A DNA stretch of 64,000 bases from Gillisia xinjiangensis (GCF_046298265.1 NZ_JBKAHK010000003.1:124001-188000); one strand, 5' to 3'. Counted from the stretch's first letter, positions 1 through 9,355 are shown. Made by a program: numbers and translations. Notes: generated by a model from the letters alone, not told the origin.

Positions 1-787
1 TAAATGGATTGATTCGCAACAAAAAAAGTGGTAACAGCAACAAGAGAAAAACTTTGGATCCCGCCAAAAATCTGAACCAGGTTGTCTCTAATTCAATCAT
101 CTCCTGATCATACCCGGATCCTGTTAACTGCAGCGCCAAATCTTGTATTCCAACCTTTTCGAGAAAAACAAAATAGAAGAGAAAAACAATCAAAGGAAGT
201 ACACCCCCTGCTAAGAATTTTACCAGGTATTTTTTTTGGTATCCGTATAAAGTAATAACCAGTAGAAAAAAAGGTAGAAAATTGAATATCCCATATTGTT
301 TACAAAAAAAGCTGAGAGATAAAAATATACCAGCCATAAAAAAATAACGATACAGGACCATTAAATAAGAAAGTAAAACAAAAAAAATCAAATATACTTC
401 TAGATTTATATAGGTACCATCGGAACTGAGGACTGCAATAAACAAAAACAGGCTTAGAAATGCCGCTGAAACATTCTCAAGCCCCTCTTTTTGGCATATT
501 TTATAGAAGACCCAAACTGAAGAAGCTATGATTAAATATTGGAATGCTAAAAAAATATGATAAGCAGGATCATCGAAGAAAAAATGAATAAGTGAGTTGA
601 GATACATCACCACAGGGGTATAGCTACTAAAAATATCCTTGTACGGAATAGATCCTTGGGAAATGTCCCGGGCAATAGACAGATAATAGGGAGCATCGGT
701 GCTTATAAAAGCATAAGTGATACTCAGAATAATCAATAGAACTAATATAGTACCCCAAAAAAGATTATAATATTTTAGCTGTCTCAT
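1..787 (-). CDS. GT-C membrane glycosyltransferase (ArnT/GT39-like), C-terminus cut by the window edge
   Basis: Reading frame opens with ATG at 787 and stays open to base 1, giving 262 visible codons. The N-terminus has one transmembrane helix followed by TDAPYYLSIARDISQG and a PY-D element. This is the layout of GT-C enzymes of the ArnT/PMT type, where an acidic residue in the first periplasmic loop is catalytic. Many further hydrophobic segments follow. Such enzymes transfer a sugar from a polyprenyl-phosphate carrier to an acceptor outside the cytoplasmic membrane. The start overlaps the end of wecE by 23 bases, so it is the next gene of the same operon. The GT2 polyprenyl-phosphate glycosyltransferase three genes upstream could supply its lipid-linked donor (inference). 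Substrate unknown. Confidence 0.7.
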   Translation of the reverse strand, partial: MRQLKYYNLFWGTILVLLIILSITYAFISTDAPYYLSIARDISQGSIPYKDIFSSYTPVVMYLNSLIHFFFDDPAYHIFLAFQYLIIASSVWVFYKICQKEGLENVSAAFLSLFLFIAVLSSDGTYINLEVYLIFFVLLSYLMVLYRYFFMAGIFLSLSFFCKQYGIFNFLPFFLLVITLYGYQKKYLVKFLAGGVLPLIVFLFYFVFLEKVGIQDLALQLTGSGYDQEMIELETTWFRFLAGSKVFLLLLLPLFLLRINPF

Positions 788-1925
788 CTATGGTTTCTCT
801 TATTTGATCTATTACTTCGAAATTTAATTCATAAAAAAAAGGAAGTCGTAGAAGACAATCAGTATATTTTTCTGAATTATTTAATACCATTTTCCCGCAC
901 TTATCTTTATAAAATGGGCTTTCGTGCAAACCCTGGTAATGAAAGACAGCGAGTATTCCTTCAGATTTTAAACGTTCTATAACAAGGTCACGTTGTACAG
1001 GCTCATTAAAAACCAGATAAAACATGTGAGCGTTATTTGTTGCAAAATCGGGAATTACCGGAAGTTTGAAATATTTTTTCTCAACATCTATTTTTAAAAT
1101 ATCATAGTAGGAATGCCAAATATGCAGCCTTCTGCTTTGAATCTTATCAATATTTTCCAATTGTGCCCATAAAAATGCTGCAGTTAATTCAGAAGGAAGA
1201 AAGGAACTTCCTATATCTACCCAATTGTACTTATCTACTTCCCCTCTAAAAAAGGCGGATCGATTCGTTCCCTTTTCCCAGATGATTTCTGCCCTCTCCA
1301 TAAAGCGTGGATCATTAATTGCTAACATTCCTCCTTCCCCGGAAATCACATTTTTTGTTTCGTGAAAGGAGAATGCTGCCAAATGTCCTATGGATCCCAA
1401 AGCCTTTTTTACGCCATCTTTCCCGGTATAGAAGCTATCAATAGCATGTGCGGCATCTTCTACAACAACCAGGTTATATTGCAGTGCCAAATTCATTATT
1501 ATATCCATATTACAGGCTACACCGGCATAATGCACAGGAACAATCGCTTTTGTTCTCGGGCTAATCAATGTTTCTATAAGGGACTCATCCATTCCTGGAT
1601 GATCTTCCCTGCTATCGACAAAGATAATTTTAGCACCTCTCAGCACAAAAGCGTTCGCAGTACTCACAAAGGTATATGAGGGCATAATAACCTCATCCCC
1701 AGGTTGAATATCAATCAAAATAGCCGCCATTTCGAGGGCATCTGTGCAGGAGGTGGTTAACAAACACTTTCCGAAATTGTATTGGTCTTCAAAAAAGTTC
1801 TGACATTTTTTAGTAAAGCTACCTCCTCCAGAGATTTTGCCTCCTTCTATTGCCTGCTTCATATATTCTAGCTCATTCCCCGTTAAATAAGGTTTATTAA
1901 AGGGTGTTTTAGTATTTTTTTTCAA
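765..1925 (-). CDS. wecE: dTDP-4-amino-4,6-dideoxygalactose transaminase (WecE/RffA)
   Basis: 386 residues, DegT/DnrJ/EryC1 (AHBA synthase) family. WecE converts dTDP-4-keto-6-deoxyglucose plus glutamate to dTDP-4-amino-4,6-dideoxygalactose (dTDP-Fuc4N). From memory the sequence follows E. coli WecE closely: GDEVIMPSYTFVSTANAFVL, VPVHYAGVAC, the PLP aspartate in VVVEDAAHA (D157) and the Schiff-base lysine in SFHETKN (K191). The start is TTG at 1925; the frame has a stop 15 bases upstream and no ATG before residue 22. The substrate would come from RmlA and RmlB, encoded at 30-32.5 kb. The WecD-like acetyltransferase at 9356-10327 is a candidate for the next step to dTDP-Fuc4NAc. Confidence 0.88.
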   Translation of the reverse strand: MKKNTKTPFNKPYLTGNELEYMKQAIEGGKISGGGSFTKKCQNFFEDQYNFGKCLLTTSCTDALEMAAILIDIQPGDEVIMPSYTFVSTANAFVLRGAKIIFVDSREDHPGMDESLIETLISPRTKAIVPVHYAGVACNMDIIMNLALQYNLVVVEDAAHAIDSFYTGKDGVKKALGSIGHLAAFSFHETKNVISGEGGMLAINDPRFMERAEIIWEKGTNRSAFFRGEVDKYNWVDIGSSFLPSELTAAFLWAQLENIDKIQSRRLHIWHSYYDILKIDVEKKYFKLPVIPDFATNNAHMFYLVFNEPVQRDLVIERLKSEGILAVFHYQGLHESPFYKDKCGKMVLNNSEKYTDCLLRLPFFYELNFEVIDQIRETIDETAKIL

Positions 1926-1945
1926 GAATAAACTATTTTAATTGA

Positions 1946-2968
1946 TTAATCCTTTTTTAACTTTTTGAAACCATTTATTAAAATATTGCCCGCGCCAAGA
2001 GCATTATTTAGCAATATTCCAATCAGGCTTAAGAAACTTACAAGTAAGGCTATTTCCATAGGTACACCAAATTGATCGTAAAACACAATATACACACCCT
2101 CTCTTACCCCAAGGCTCCCAAAAGAAAGCGGTATTAGAAAAAGGATAAAAAAAACTGGTGCCGCAAATAAATTAATACTGAAATCAATTTCATACCCTAA
2201 AGCTCTGAATAAAAACTGATTACTTAAAGCAGAAATTATCAGTATCCCCCAGGAAATAAAAAAAGTTGAAAAAAGTAATTTTGGATTCTTAAAGCCGGAG
2301 AGTAAACTCCTCGATTGGGTAAAATCCAGACTATTCAAATTTACCAGTTTTTTTAATTTAACCAATTTAGAAAATTTTAAAATAAGCGAACAAACTGAGG
2401 AATTTATCCAATCTGAAATATTCTCGCCCTTACCTTTTAGAATTAAACCTCCAAAAAGAATAACTAACGCCAAAATCCCAGAACCACCAAAATATATTTT
2501 ATTATATAGTTTTCCATCCTTCAATAAATGATCTTCTATTAAAGGAAAAACTATCAAAATCATTAATGAAACGGACAAGAAGCCAATAAACTTCTCTGAA
2601 ACTATGGTTATTACAGGAGAGGTATAAGTCTTTAATTTTTTTCCAACAGCGATTATTCTGTAGGCATCCCATCCGATATTTCCTGGAGTAAAATAACCAA
2701 TTGCTAGTCCTGCCCAATAATGGAAAGAAATATACCTAAAAGATAAAGGTTTTTTATTGTAAAAATTATTCAATAAGTACCAACGCCCTGATCCTAAAAC
2801 AATAGAAATCGGCATGATGGCCAATGCTAGAATAATATAGACCAGGTTCACATCTTCTAAAAGAGAAAATAACAGTGAAAAATCAACCTTTTTAAAAATA
2901 AAAAAAAGTAAAATCAAAGGCAATGAAAAATATAAAAACCTTTTAAGCAGAATATACTTTCTATTCAA
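1946..2968 (-). CDS. LPG-synthase-type transmembrane protein (flippase-like, UPF0104)
   Basis: 340 residues with about eight hydrophobic segments and no soluble catalytic domain. This matches the membrane part of lysylphosphatidylglycerol synthase/AglD-like proteins, which flip lipids or act with polyprenyl-linked glycosyltransferases. Visible family features are a GSGRWYLL-type loop near residue 60 and FGSLGVREG near residue 285. Bacterial polysaccharide loci often carry this protein beside a DPM-like GT2, as here. The start is TTG at 2968, just before a basic stretch and the first helix; no nearby ATG exists. Role in moving a lipid-linked sugar is inferred. Confidence 0.75.
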   Translation of the reverse strand: MNRKYILLKRFLYFSLPLILLFFIFKKVDFSLLFSLLEDVNLVYIILALAIMPISIVLGSGRWYLLNNFYNKKPLSFRYISFHYWAGLAIGYFTPGNIGWDAYRIIAVGKKLKTYTSPVITIVSEKFIGFLSVSLMILIVFPLIEDHLLKDGKLYNKIYFGGSGILALVILFGGLILKGKGENISDWINSSVCSLILKFSKLVKLKKLVNLNSLDFTQSRSLLSGFKNPKLLFSTFFISWGILIISALSNQFLFRALGYEIDFSINLFAAPVFFILFLIPLSFGSLGVREGVYIVFYDQFGVPMEIALLVSFLSLIGILLNNALGAGNILINGFKKLKKD

Positions 2969-3036
2969 TATTTTAATTTTTTAAAGGAATTTTCAGGACG
3001 AGTAATTACTTTAATAACCCAATTGGAAAATCAGGG

Positions 3037-3963
3037 TTATTTTACCAAATCCGCTAATTTTGGTTTTTGCTGTTCCCTGATTATTCTAATTAGGTATTCT
3101 CCAATAATTCCAAAGGCAAATAAATTTAAACCTCCAAAAAAGCTAATAAGAGAAACCGTTGAAGCATAGCCCGGGAAATCAATATCTATCATTAATTTTC
3201 TAATCACAATTGAAAATATGAACAGCATGGAACCCAAAAATCCAATAATACCAATAACACCAAGAATTCTTAAGGGTAAGGATGAATAATAAAGGATCCC
3301 GTTTATAGCAAGGGTCATCAGTTTAGGAAATGTGTAATTAGTTTTGCCAAATTCCCTGCTATTATGTTCAACCTTAATATTTTTAAGATTATTGGAACAG
3401 TTAAGCATAAGACTTGAAACTGCCGGCATAGCGTTATAACTATTTACAGTCGCGCTGGCAAGGTCCTTTGTCATAATCCTAAAGGATGAAAGAACCAATC
3501 CCTTTGGTTTATCTAAAAAAATCAGATCAATTTTTTTAAAAACATAACTTCCGGCACTTCTCCATAATGAATGTTTTCGCTCTCTGTAATTAGGGATTGC
3601 AAAGATTCCTTCAGTATGAGAATTAGAATGCATGGCATTTATCATTTTTGGAATCTCCTGTACCGGATGTTGCAAATCATCATCCATCGTTATTATATAA
3701 TCCCCGGAAGCCTGACTTAATCCAACCAAGGTTGCAATATGCTGTCCTTGGTTTTTTCGTAAAGTCAGAACTTTAATATTGTTATATTTCTTTTTTAAAC
3801 GTTCAAGAAAAACTCCCGTGTCTAAAAAAAAAGGGCTGTCATTGACAAAAATGATTTCAAACTGAAAGCCCTTTTCAGCATTTATGGCATTTAACTCTGA
3901 AACGATCATTCCAAGGCTTTTGGTACTCTTAAATACAGGGATTACAACGGAAAAAAGTGCCAT
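3037..3963 (-). CDS. GT2 polyprenyl-phosphate glycosyltransferase (DPM1/GtrB-like)
   Basis: 308 residues. The N-terminal GT-A domain (about 1-210) begins FSVVIPVFKS, has the nucleotide-binding VNDSP and the metal-binding MDDDLQHP motif (about residues 93-100). Two transmembrane helices follow near 230-255 and 265-290, the layout of GtrB and ArnC-type enzymes. These attach a sugar from a nucleotide donor to undecaprenyl phosphate at the inner face of the membrane. The adjacent flippase-like protein and the GT-C enzyme two genes further on would form a three-part side-chain glycosylation set (inference). ATG start at 3963. Confidence 0.85.
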   Translation of the reverse strand: MALFSVVIPVFKSTKSLGMIVSELNAINAEKGFQFEIIFVNDSPFFLDTGVFLERLKKKYNNIKVLTLRKNQGQHIATLVGLSQASGDYIITMDDDLQHPVQEIPKMINAMHSNSHTEGIFAIPNYRERKHSLWRSAGSYVFKKIDLIFLDKPKGLVLSSFRIMTKDLASATVNSYNAMPAVSSLMLNCSNNLKNIKVEHNSREFGKTNYTFPKLMTLAINGILYYSSLPLRILGVIGIIGFLGSMLFIFSIVIRKLMIDIDFPGYASTVSLISFFGGLNLFAFGIIGEYLIRIIREQQKPKLADLVK

Positions 3964-4043
3964 TTAAAATAATTTATTAATTTAATATTCAGATAATCCT
4001 TAAAAGGTTTATTTACTTTGTACCCTCAATCTTCAGAATTACA

Positions 4044-4709
4044 TTAAATTTTCCACTCTGTATTTGGGCGGATAACCTTACAAGGATTCCCGTAAGCGAT
4101 CACACCTGCAGGAATATCTTTAGTTACCACGCTTCCTGCGCCTATGAAAGAATTTTCACCAACCACAACGCCATCCATCAATACAGCACCTGAACCAATT
4201 ACTGCTCCCCTGCCGATTGACACCTTACCTGAGATTACAACACCCGGATTAATATCTACAAAATCCCCAATACTACAATGATGACCAATCAAAGCTCCTC
4301 TTTTGATCGTAACGCCGAAACCTAATTCAGTCTGACTGCTTATAACAACCCCTTGTTCTATAAAACCACCCATTGCAATTGACGAGGAGTTAGCAACATA
4401 CGAAGAATTGTGAATGATGTTTTTGAAATGAAATGGCTGAATCCCATGCTGTTCTGAAAAATATTTAAAAATAGGATATTTATTTTTAGGGCCAGAAGCA
4501 CCAAAAACAACCGGAATATCTAAGTCTGGAATAGCACCATTTTCATAAACCGAATAAGAAAATTCCATAAGCGGAGTTTTTGGTCTTGAGAGGATGTCCA
4601 TATTTAAATAGATATCCAAATGATCAGCCAGATTGTTATCCTTTAAAATATCATAAATAACACAGGTTAAATATTCTGACATCCCCAAAACCTGAATTTT
4701 CTTAATCAT
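4044..4709 (-). CDS. NeuD/PglD-type hexapeptide-repeat O- or N-acyltransferase
   Basis: 221 residues. The C-terminal two thirds (about 95-215) is a left-handed beta helix with clear hexapeptide repeats (IGHHCSIGDFVDINPGVVIS) and ends with the usual AGSVVTKDIPAG and GNPCKVI. The N-terminal domain corresponds to PglD_N. Its usual GxGGHA nucleotide-sugar-binding loop is changed to VLGMSEYL, so the bound substrate may be atypical. Relatives acylate sialic acid (NeuD) or UDP-4-amino sugars (PglD) using acyl-CoA. The ATG lies inside the end of the upstream BKACE gene (8-base overlap), so the two are translationally coupled and may share a pathway. Confidence 0.82.
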   Translation of the reverse strand: MIKKIQVLGMSEYLTCVIYDILKDNNLADHLDIYLNMDILSRPKTPLMEFSYSVYENGAIPDLDIPVVFGASGPKNKYPIFKYFSEQHGIQPFHFKNIIHNSSYVANSSSIAMGGFIEQGVVISSQTELGFGVTIKRGALIGHHCSIGDFVDINPGVVISGKVSIGRGAVIGSGAVLMDGVVVGENSFIGAGSVVTKDIPAGVIAYGNPCKVIRPNTEWKI

Positions 4710-5541
4710 TCCGCTTCCTGTTATAGAAACCTAATTCCCCAAATTCTTTGGGATTAAAAAATGTCTTTTGATTAATTTCAATCAGGTCATGACTTCTTTT
4801 GATCAACTCGATATTAGTAACAGGCCTGCTTCTCTTTTCATCCCACCAAATATTATCTTCAATTCCAATACGGGCGCCGTAACCCATAGAGATTGCGGTA
4901 GAATTTACGGGCAGTTGATCTGACCCCAATCCAGCCAGGGATATAAAATGATCTTTGGGGATTTCATTCAAGGCTGTACCTATTTGACTAAAAGATGGCT
5001 GAAAGCCCGCGATATTTCCAAATATTAAATTCCAGTAGAATGGGCCATCAATATATTTCTTATCAATTAAATAATTCCCATAATTAATCATTCCTAAATC
5101 AAAGCATTCCAATTCAGGAACTACTCCATATTCTCCCATTTTCTGTACTAATTTCACAATCATTCCAGGATCATTAACCGATGCCTGACGGATAAAGTTA
5201 AGCGAAGAAAGCGTCAACGAACACATATCGGGCTTTAACTCAATTACAGCCGAACGTTTTTCAAACTCCGGGAAATTTCTTCCTGATGTGCTTCCACAAA
5301 TAATTAAATCAGGGCAATGTTTTCTAACCCCTTCAAAAATTTCTTTATAAACTTCGGGTTTCCAGGTTGGAATTCCATTATTCTCTCTTGCATGAAGATG
5401 AGCGATGGTGATTCCCACCTCATAAGCTTCTTGGGTTTGTTCAATTATTTCACTTGGAGAAACTGGCACATGAGGTGTCATTTCTTTTGTGGGAACCATT
5501 CCGGTAGGACAAAAATTAATAACAATTTTATTTTTATGCAC
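4702..5541 (-). CDS. Beta-keto acid cleavage enzyme (BKACE, DUF849)
   Basis: 279 residues. BKACE enzymes are zinc-dependent TIM barrels that condense a beta-keto acid with acetyl-CoA to give acetoacetate and a new acyl-CoA; Kce of lysine fermentation is the best known. Family signatures are the zinc-binding HLHAR near residue 48, CGSTSGR, the MCSLTLSSLNF strand, PELECFDLGM, and RIGIEDNIWW close to the C-terminus, which holds the third zinc ligand. The start is GTG at 5541. The gene is the first of a coupled pair with the acyltransferase at 4044-4709. A catabolic-type enzyme in a polysaccharide locus is unexpected. It might make an unusual acyl-CoA for that transferase (inference). Confidence 0.85.
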   Translation of the reverse strand: MHKNKIVINFCPTGMVPTKEMTPHVPVSPSEIIEQTQEAYEVGITIAHLHARENNGIPTWKPEVYKEIFEGVRKHCPDLIICGSTSGRNFPEFEKRSAVIELKPDMCSLTLSSLNFIRQASVNDPGMIVKLVQKMGEYGVVPELECFDLGMINYGNYLIDKKYIDGPFYWNLIFGNIAGFQPSFSQIGTALNEIPKDHFISLAGLGSDQLPVNSTAISMGYGARIGIEDNIWWDEKRSRPVTNIELIKRSHDLIEINQKTFFNPKEFGELGFYNRKRND

Positions 5542-6006
5542 TATTGAGATTTTTTAAATAATAAGAAACATGAAAGTATTTTATTCTTCTCATGCAATAG
5601 TTATAATCAGAGTCTTGCACTCATCCCATTTGGAAAAGAATAATATATATATATTGTGATTTAAACTACAGACCAAATTTCACCTTCACAACTTTTCATT
5701 AAAGAAGGCAGAATAAACTGATATTATTCTATCCTCAAATTTAAAGTTTAATTATTGTATTGACAAACTTCAGTTTTAGAATGGAAATATTATTTTTTTA
5801 TATACTTAACAATTATAAAAGGATTTTTAAATATTCCTTTGGTAAGTTATTATATTATAATGTAGTGGCAGATTGAGTGGAATAAAATATGAATCAACAA
5901 TTATTTCAATTAAATATTGATAAATCGGAAAATTATTTTTGTTTGAGCTAATTATTTTTCCCCTTTATCAAAAAAAACGATTAAATTTGACTAGGAATAA
6001 GTCAAA
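5542..6006. other. 465-base AT-rich spacer between GT4 and BKACE genes
   Basis: No convincing gene. It is markedly more AT-rich than its surroundings and holds the candidate promoter at 5736-5767 reading into the BKACE gene. The spacer separates the GT4 gene from the last five or six genes of the polysaccharide locus, which may form their own transcription unit. Confidence 0.6.
5736..5767 (-). promoter_or_regulatory. Candidate Bacteroidetes-type promoter for the BKACE/acyltransferase unit
   Basis: On the minus strand TTTG (5767-5764) is followed after 20 bases by TAAATTTG (5743-5736), matching the -33 TTG/TTTG and -7 TAnnTTTG consensus. A transcript would start near 5730, leaving a leader of about 190 bases. 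Confidence 0.5.
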
Positions 6007-7158
6007 TTATTTATTACTCAAGTTTTCCATTAATAAATACCGATAAGTGGTCTCATATTTTTTCACTATTATCCTAATTTCATAATTTTGAATTGCAAAT
6101 TCGTATGTTTCCTGAATTGAATTTTCCTTTGATTCAAGATTATAGATGCTTTTTGCCATTAGAGCCTGTAATTTATTAATATCTCCGGGATTAAAATAAT
6201 TAGTAAATTTAGGAGGCATACATTCCCTGTTTTCCCGGATATCAGAACAAATTATAGCGGTTTTAGATAACATAGCCTCTATGAGAGATCCTGGCATTCC
6301 TTCCAAATATGTAGGAAATACAAAAACATCACTTATGGCTAATAATTTAGGGACATCATCTCTATTACCTAAAAGATAAACATGTTGTTGCATCTCCAAA
6401 TCAATGATTTCTTTTTCTAGATTTTCACGAAAAATACCTTCCCCAGCTATTAATAATAAAGAGTCTGAACTTTCATCCTTAATTTTAGAATAAGCTCTTA
6501 TTAAATCCAATTGACCTTTGGATTCTATAAGGCGTCCTACGTTTAAAATAATCTTCTTATTTTCAAATCCTAATTCTTTCTTATATTTTGCAATTTCTGA
6601 GATATTAAAAATATAATTTTCTGAAAAACGTCCTCGTGGAATTACCATTATTTTATCCAATGGAAGTTTTAATACACGAGCATTGTCCTTTTTAATTATG
6701 TGGGAATTGGAAATAAACAGATCAACCTTTTTAGCAGTTAATTGGTCAAAATATTGAATTAACTTCAATTTTATTTTCTTGTCAAAACTAAGTTTTGCAT
6801 ATCTATCTTTATTATAAGAGTTACTAACAAAACTATTTACAATAGGAATTTTCACCTTATCCTTTAACCTTCTGGATATTACATCTGACCTATATAGGGT
6901 AGAATGTATAATATCCGGTTTTATTTGATCAATCAGAGGAATAATTTTAGAAATGGCTTTGTTAAAACCATATTTTTCACTTAGGTTGAGCGCAATTAAA
7001 CGAATTCCTGCACTTTTTAAAACTTCACTTTGATTATCCCCTCTATAAACTTGAATAAAAACAGGTTCTATATTTTGAAAGCGTGTAGTTATCTCTATTA
7101 AACTTTTCTCTGCTCCCCCATATACAAGAGAATCAATTATATAAAGTATTTTGATCAT
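6007..7158 (-). CDS. GT4-family glycosyltransferase
   Basis: 383 residues with the GT-B double Rossmann fold of family GT4. The N-terminus shows IIDSLVYGGAEKSL, the acceptor-domain glycine loop. The C-terminal domain carries ILNVGRLIESKGQLDLIRA and the retaining-transferase EX7E-type motif in PTYLEGMPGSLIEAM (about residues 283-297). It would transfer a sugar from a nucleotide donor to the growing lipid-linked repeat unit in the cytoplasm. ATG start at 7158. Donor and acceptor cannot be told from sequence. Confidence 0.88.
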   Translation of the reverse strand: MIKILYIIDSLVYGGAEKSLIEITTRFQNIEPVFIQVYRGDNQSEVLKSAGIRLIALNLSEKYGFNKAISKIIPLIDQIKPDIIHSTLYRSDVISRRLKDKVKIPIVNSFVSNSYNKDRYAKLSFDKKIKLKLIQYFDQLTAKKVDLFISNSHIIKKDNARVLKLPLDKIMVIPRGRFSENYIFNISEIAKYKKELGFENKKIILNVGRLIESKGQLDLIRAYSKIKDESSDSLLLIAGEGIFRENLEKEIIDLEMQQHVYLLGNRDDVPKLLAISDVFVFPTYLEGMPGSLIEAMLSKTAIICSDIRENRECMPPKFTNYFNPGDINKLQALMAKSIYNLESKENSIQETYEFAIQNYEIRIIVKKYETTYRYLLMENLSNK

Positions 7159-7351
7159 TTAATTGATTTAATTAGTTCAATATCCTTTTACCTAAAAAGG
7201 GAAAAAAGATTGTATTTGATGTAATGACTAAAAGAAAGTATAAATGTCCCAGTGGAAAGCCCAAAAAGAGCATTTTAACAGGTGAAAATTAATAATAAAA
7301 GTGCATCCTCTTACTATTTAATTAGCAAAATAAAATTTTTTATTTATATTT

Positions 7352-8248
7352 TTAAAGTAAATTACCGACATTTATTTCAGGAAAAAGCTTCTTTAATGTA
7401 ATATTTGACGTGCTACCAAAACTATACAAAATCACAGGTACACTATTTCTCTCAAGAAGATAATATTCTATTGGAAGCTCGGTTTTTAATTCTGGATACC
7501 CTAAATTATCAGGAAAATTTTTATGAGGTTTAAACCAAATCTGCAATCCACGATTTTCTGCATAAATCTTTTCTATTTTTTTTTTATAAATTGAATAATC
7601 CATGTTTATAGATGAAGGTACACTTCCCAGTATTATTATTTCCTTAGTATTTATTCCAAAATCTCTAAGCTTTAAAATATTTCTCCAATTTTTCAAATTT
7701 GTAATTTCCACTTTTCCTTCCAAGTTGGTTAGAGAATCAAATAAGGTAAATATTTCAAGTTGACCGAAGTTTTTTAGATCATAAACTCTTAAAGTTTTAT
7801 ATAATAATTTATAAAAAGTGTTATTGGGATGAGGGAAATATCTTGCGGTATTAAAAATTTCGGTAAATTTTTTAAAAGAAGAAGTGCCTTCATCAGTAAA
7901 AATAAGCCTTCTAGGCTTTAAATACTTATATATGATTCGACCTTTTACACCGCCAGAAGTTGAAATCAAATAAATCTTTCTGTTTCCATAATTAAAATAA
8001 AACCATAAATTGAAGAAATGTAGATTAATGAAATCATTTTTAAAGGGGGTATTGAAATGAATGAATTCTACATTGGTGAAATATTTTCCAAATTCCTTGA
8101 AGAGAAAGTCAATGGCTTTCTTCTCCTGAGGATGACTATTTGGATAAATGAATATTAAAAAAAAATCATTATCAAATCTTTTAACAACTTCCAAGGCAAA
8201 TAAAAAATCAATTGGTCTCGCTATTAATATCAGACTCTGTGATTCCAT
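7352..8248 (-). CDS. Polysialyltransferase/GT52-like glycosyltransferase (candidate nonulosonyl transferase)
   Basis: Start set at ATG 8248 (298 residues). The longer frame opening at 8365 would overlap pseI by 71 bases, and SQSLILIARPIDFLFALEVV at the internal start looks like the first strand and helix of the fold. Features recalling bacterial sialyltransferases of the polyST/GT52 groups are an acidic FTDEGTSSF, the KPHKNFPD segment near the C-terminal third (their HP or KPHP motif) and a late YSFGSTSN serine pair. The gene directly follows pseI, so transfer of the CMP-activated nonulosonic acid is a reasonable proposal. Similarity is weak and by motif only. Confidence 0.55.
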   Translation of the reverse strand: MESQSLILIARPIDFLFALEVVKRFDNDFFLIFIYPNSHPQEKKAIDFLFKEFGKYFTNVEFIHFNTPFKNDFINLHFFNLWFYFNYGNRKIYLISTSGGVKGRIIYKYLKPRRLIFTDEGTSSFKKFTEIFNTARYFPHPNNTFYKLLYKTLRVYDLKNFGQLEIFTLFDSLTNLEGKVEITNLKNWRNILKLRDFGINTKEIIILGSVPSSINMDYSIYKKKIEKIYAENRGLQIWFKPHKNFPDNLGYPELKTELPIEYYLLERNSVPVILYSFGSTSNITLKKLFPEINVGNLL

Positions 8249-8294
8249 TCTCAAATTTCGATTAACTGAAATAAATTTAAATTTTGCTGTAGAT

Positions 8295-9329
8295 TTAAAA
8301 ATTGCCCGTTTCCAACCTGCTCCCTTTAAATATGTCTGCATTAAATTTTTTTCCCAATATCCCATTTAAATATTTTGGATGTAGCCCAAATCCTGGCCTA
8401 ATAGATTTTACATTTTTTTCGGTGATAATTTCTCCAGCTTTAATATCCTCCACAACATACAAAGACCGGGAAAAATCCCTGCCTTTTTTTTGTTTTTCGG
8501 TTAAGGTATAATCTACTTTTCCAATCGCTTTTTCTGCCTCTCTTACCGCTTTAACCATTTCAGTAAATTCCGTTTCATCCATGGAAAAAGAAGCATCGGG
8601 ACCGCCAATTGATTTATCCAGGATAAAATGTTTCTCTATAATCTTGGCCCCAAAGCAGGTAGCAACTATAGGTACAGTAGAACCCATAGTATGGTCAGAC
8701 AAGCCGGAGATCACTCCATAGCGTTCCGCCAGATCTTTTACCATAACCATATTGGCTTCATCAATAGGTGCCGGATAAGAGGAAGTACATTTTAATAAGG
8801 CTATATCGGTATTCCCCATCCTTTTACAGGCATCCAAAGCCAATTCTATATCTTCCTGCCCGGCAATTCCTGTTGAAATTATAACCGGTTTTCCTTTAGA
8901 GGCAACATACTCTATTAATGGTATATCAGTGATCTCAAATGAAGCGATTTTGTAGGCAGGAGTATCTAAATCTTCCAAAAAATCTACCGCAGTTTTATCA
9001 AAAGGTGAAGAAAAACATATTAAACCCTCTTCAGCTGCTGCGTCGAAAATTGCTTCATGCCATTCCCAGGGAGTATAAGCTTCTTCATAGAGATTGTAAA
9101 GGTTTTTTCCTTCCCAAATGGTACCTTTAAGTAGAAAATCAGTTTTATTACTATTAATTGTCATCGTGTCCGGAGTATAAGTTTGTAATTTAATACAATC
9201 AGCTCCGGCTCTTTTTGCTGCTTTTACACTTTTTAATGCAATATCAAGATTACCATTATGGTTTGCTGAAAGTTCAGCAATAATAAAAACTGGTTCGTTA
9301 CCTCCGATACTAAAATTATTAATCTTCAT
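8295..9329 (-). CDS. pseI: Pseudaminic acid synthase PseI (NeuB family)
   Basis: Start set at ATG 9329 (344 residues, MKINNFSIGGNEP), which matches the usual PseI N-terminus; the frame itself could open at 9365. PseI condenses 2,4-diacetamido-2,4,6-trideoxy-L-altrose with phosphoenolpyruvate. The TIM barrel shows FIIAELSANHNG, KLQTYTPDTMT, LCFSSPFDKTAVDFLE, ISTGIA, LKCTSSYPAP, SDHTMGS and EKHFILD. A C-terminal SAF (antifreeze-like) domain follows from about residue 280, ending with RPGFGLHPKY. KLQTYTPDTMT and PDASFSM favour PseI over NeuB or LegI. It sits between the GNAT pair and a possible transferase of its product. Confidence 0.9.
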   Translation of the reverse strand: MKINNFSIGGNEPVFIIAELSANHNGNLDIALKSVKAAKRAGADCIKLQTYTPDTMTINSNKTDFLLKGTIWEGKNLYNLYEEAYTPWEWHEAIFDAAAEEGLICFSSPFDKTAVDFLEDLDTPAYKIASFEITDIPLIEYVASKGKPVIISTGIAGQEDIELALDACKRMGNTDIALLKCTSSYPAPIDEANMVMVKDLAERYGVISGLSDHTMGSTVPIVATCFGAKIIEKHFILDKSIGGPDASFSMDETEFTEMVKAVREAEKAIGKVDYTLTEKQKKGRDFSRSLYVVEDIKAGEIITEKNVKSIRPGFGLHPKYLNGILGKKFNADIFKGSRLETGNF

Positions 9330-9355
9330 ATTATTTCTTTTTATTTCAAAACTCA

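Noticed and set aside
8249..8365. N-terminal extension of the polysialyltransferase-like protein
   Set aside because: It would overlap pseI by 71 bases, and the family-like fold begins at the internal ATG 8248.
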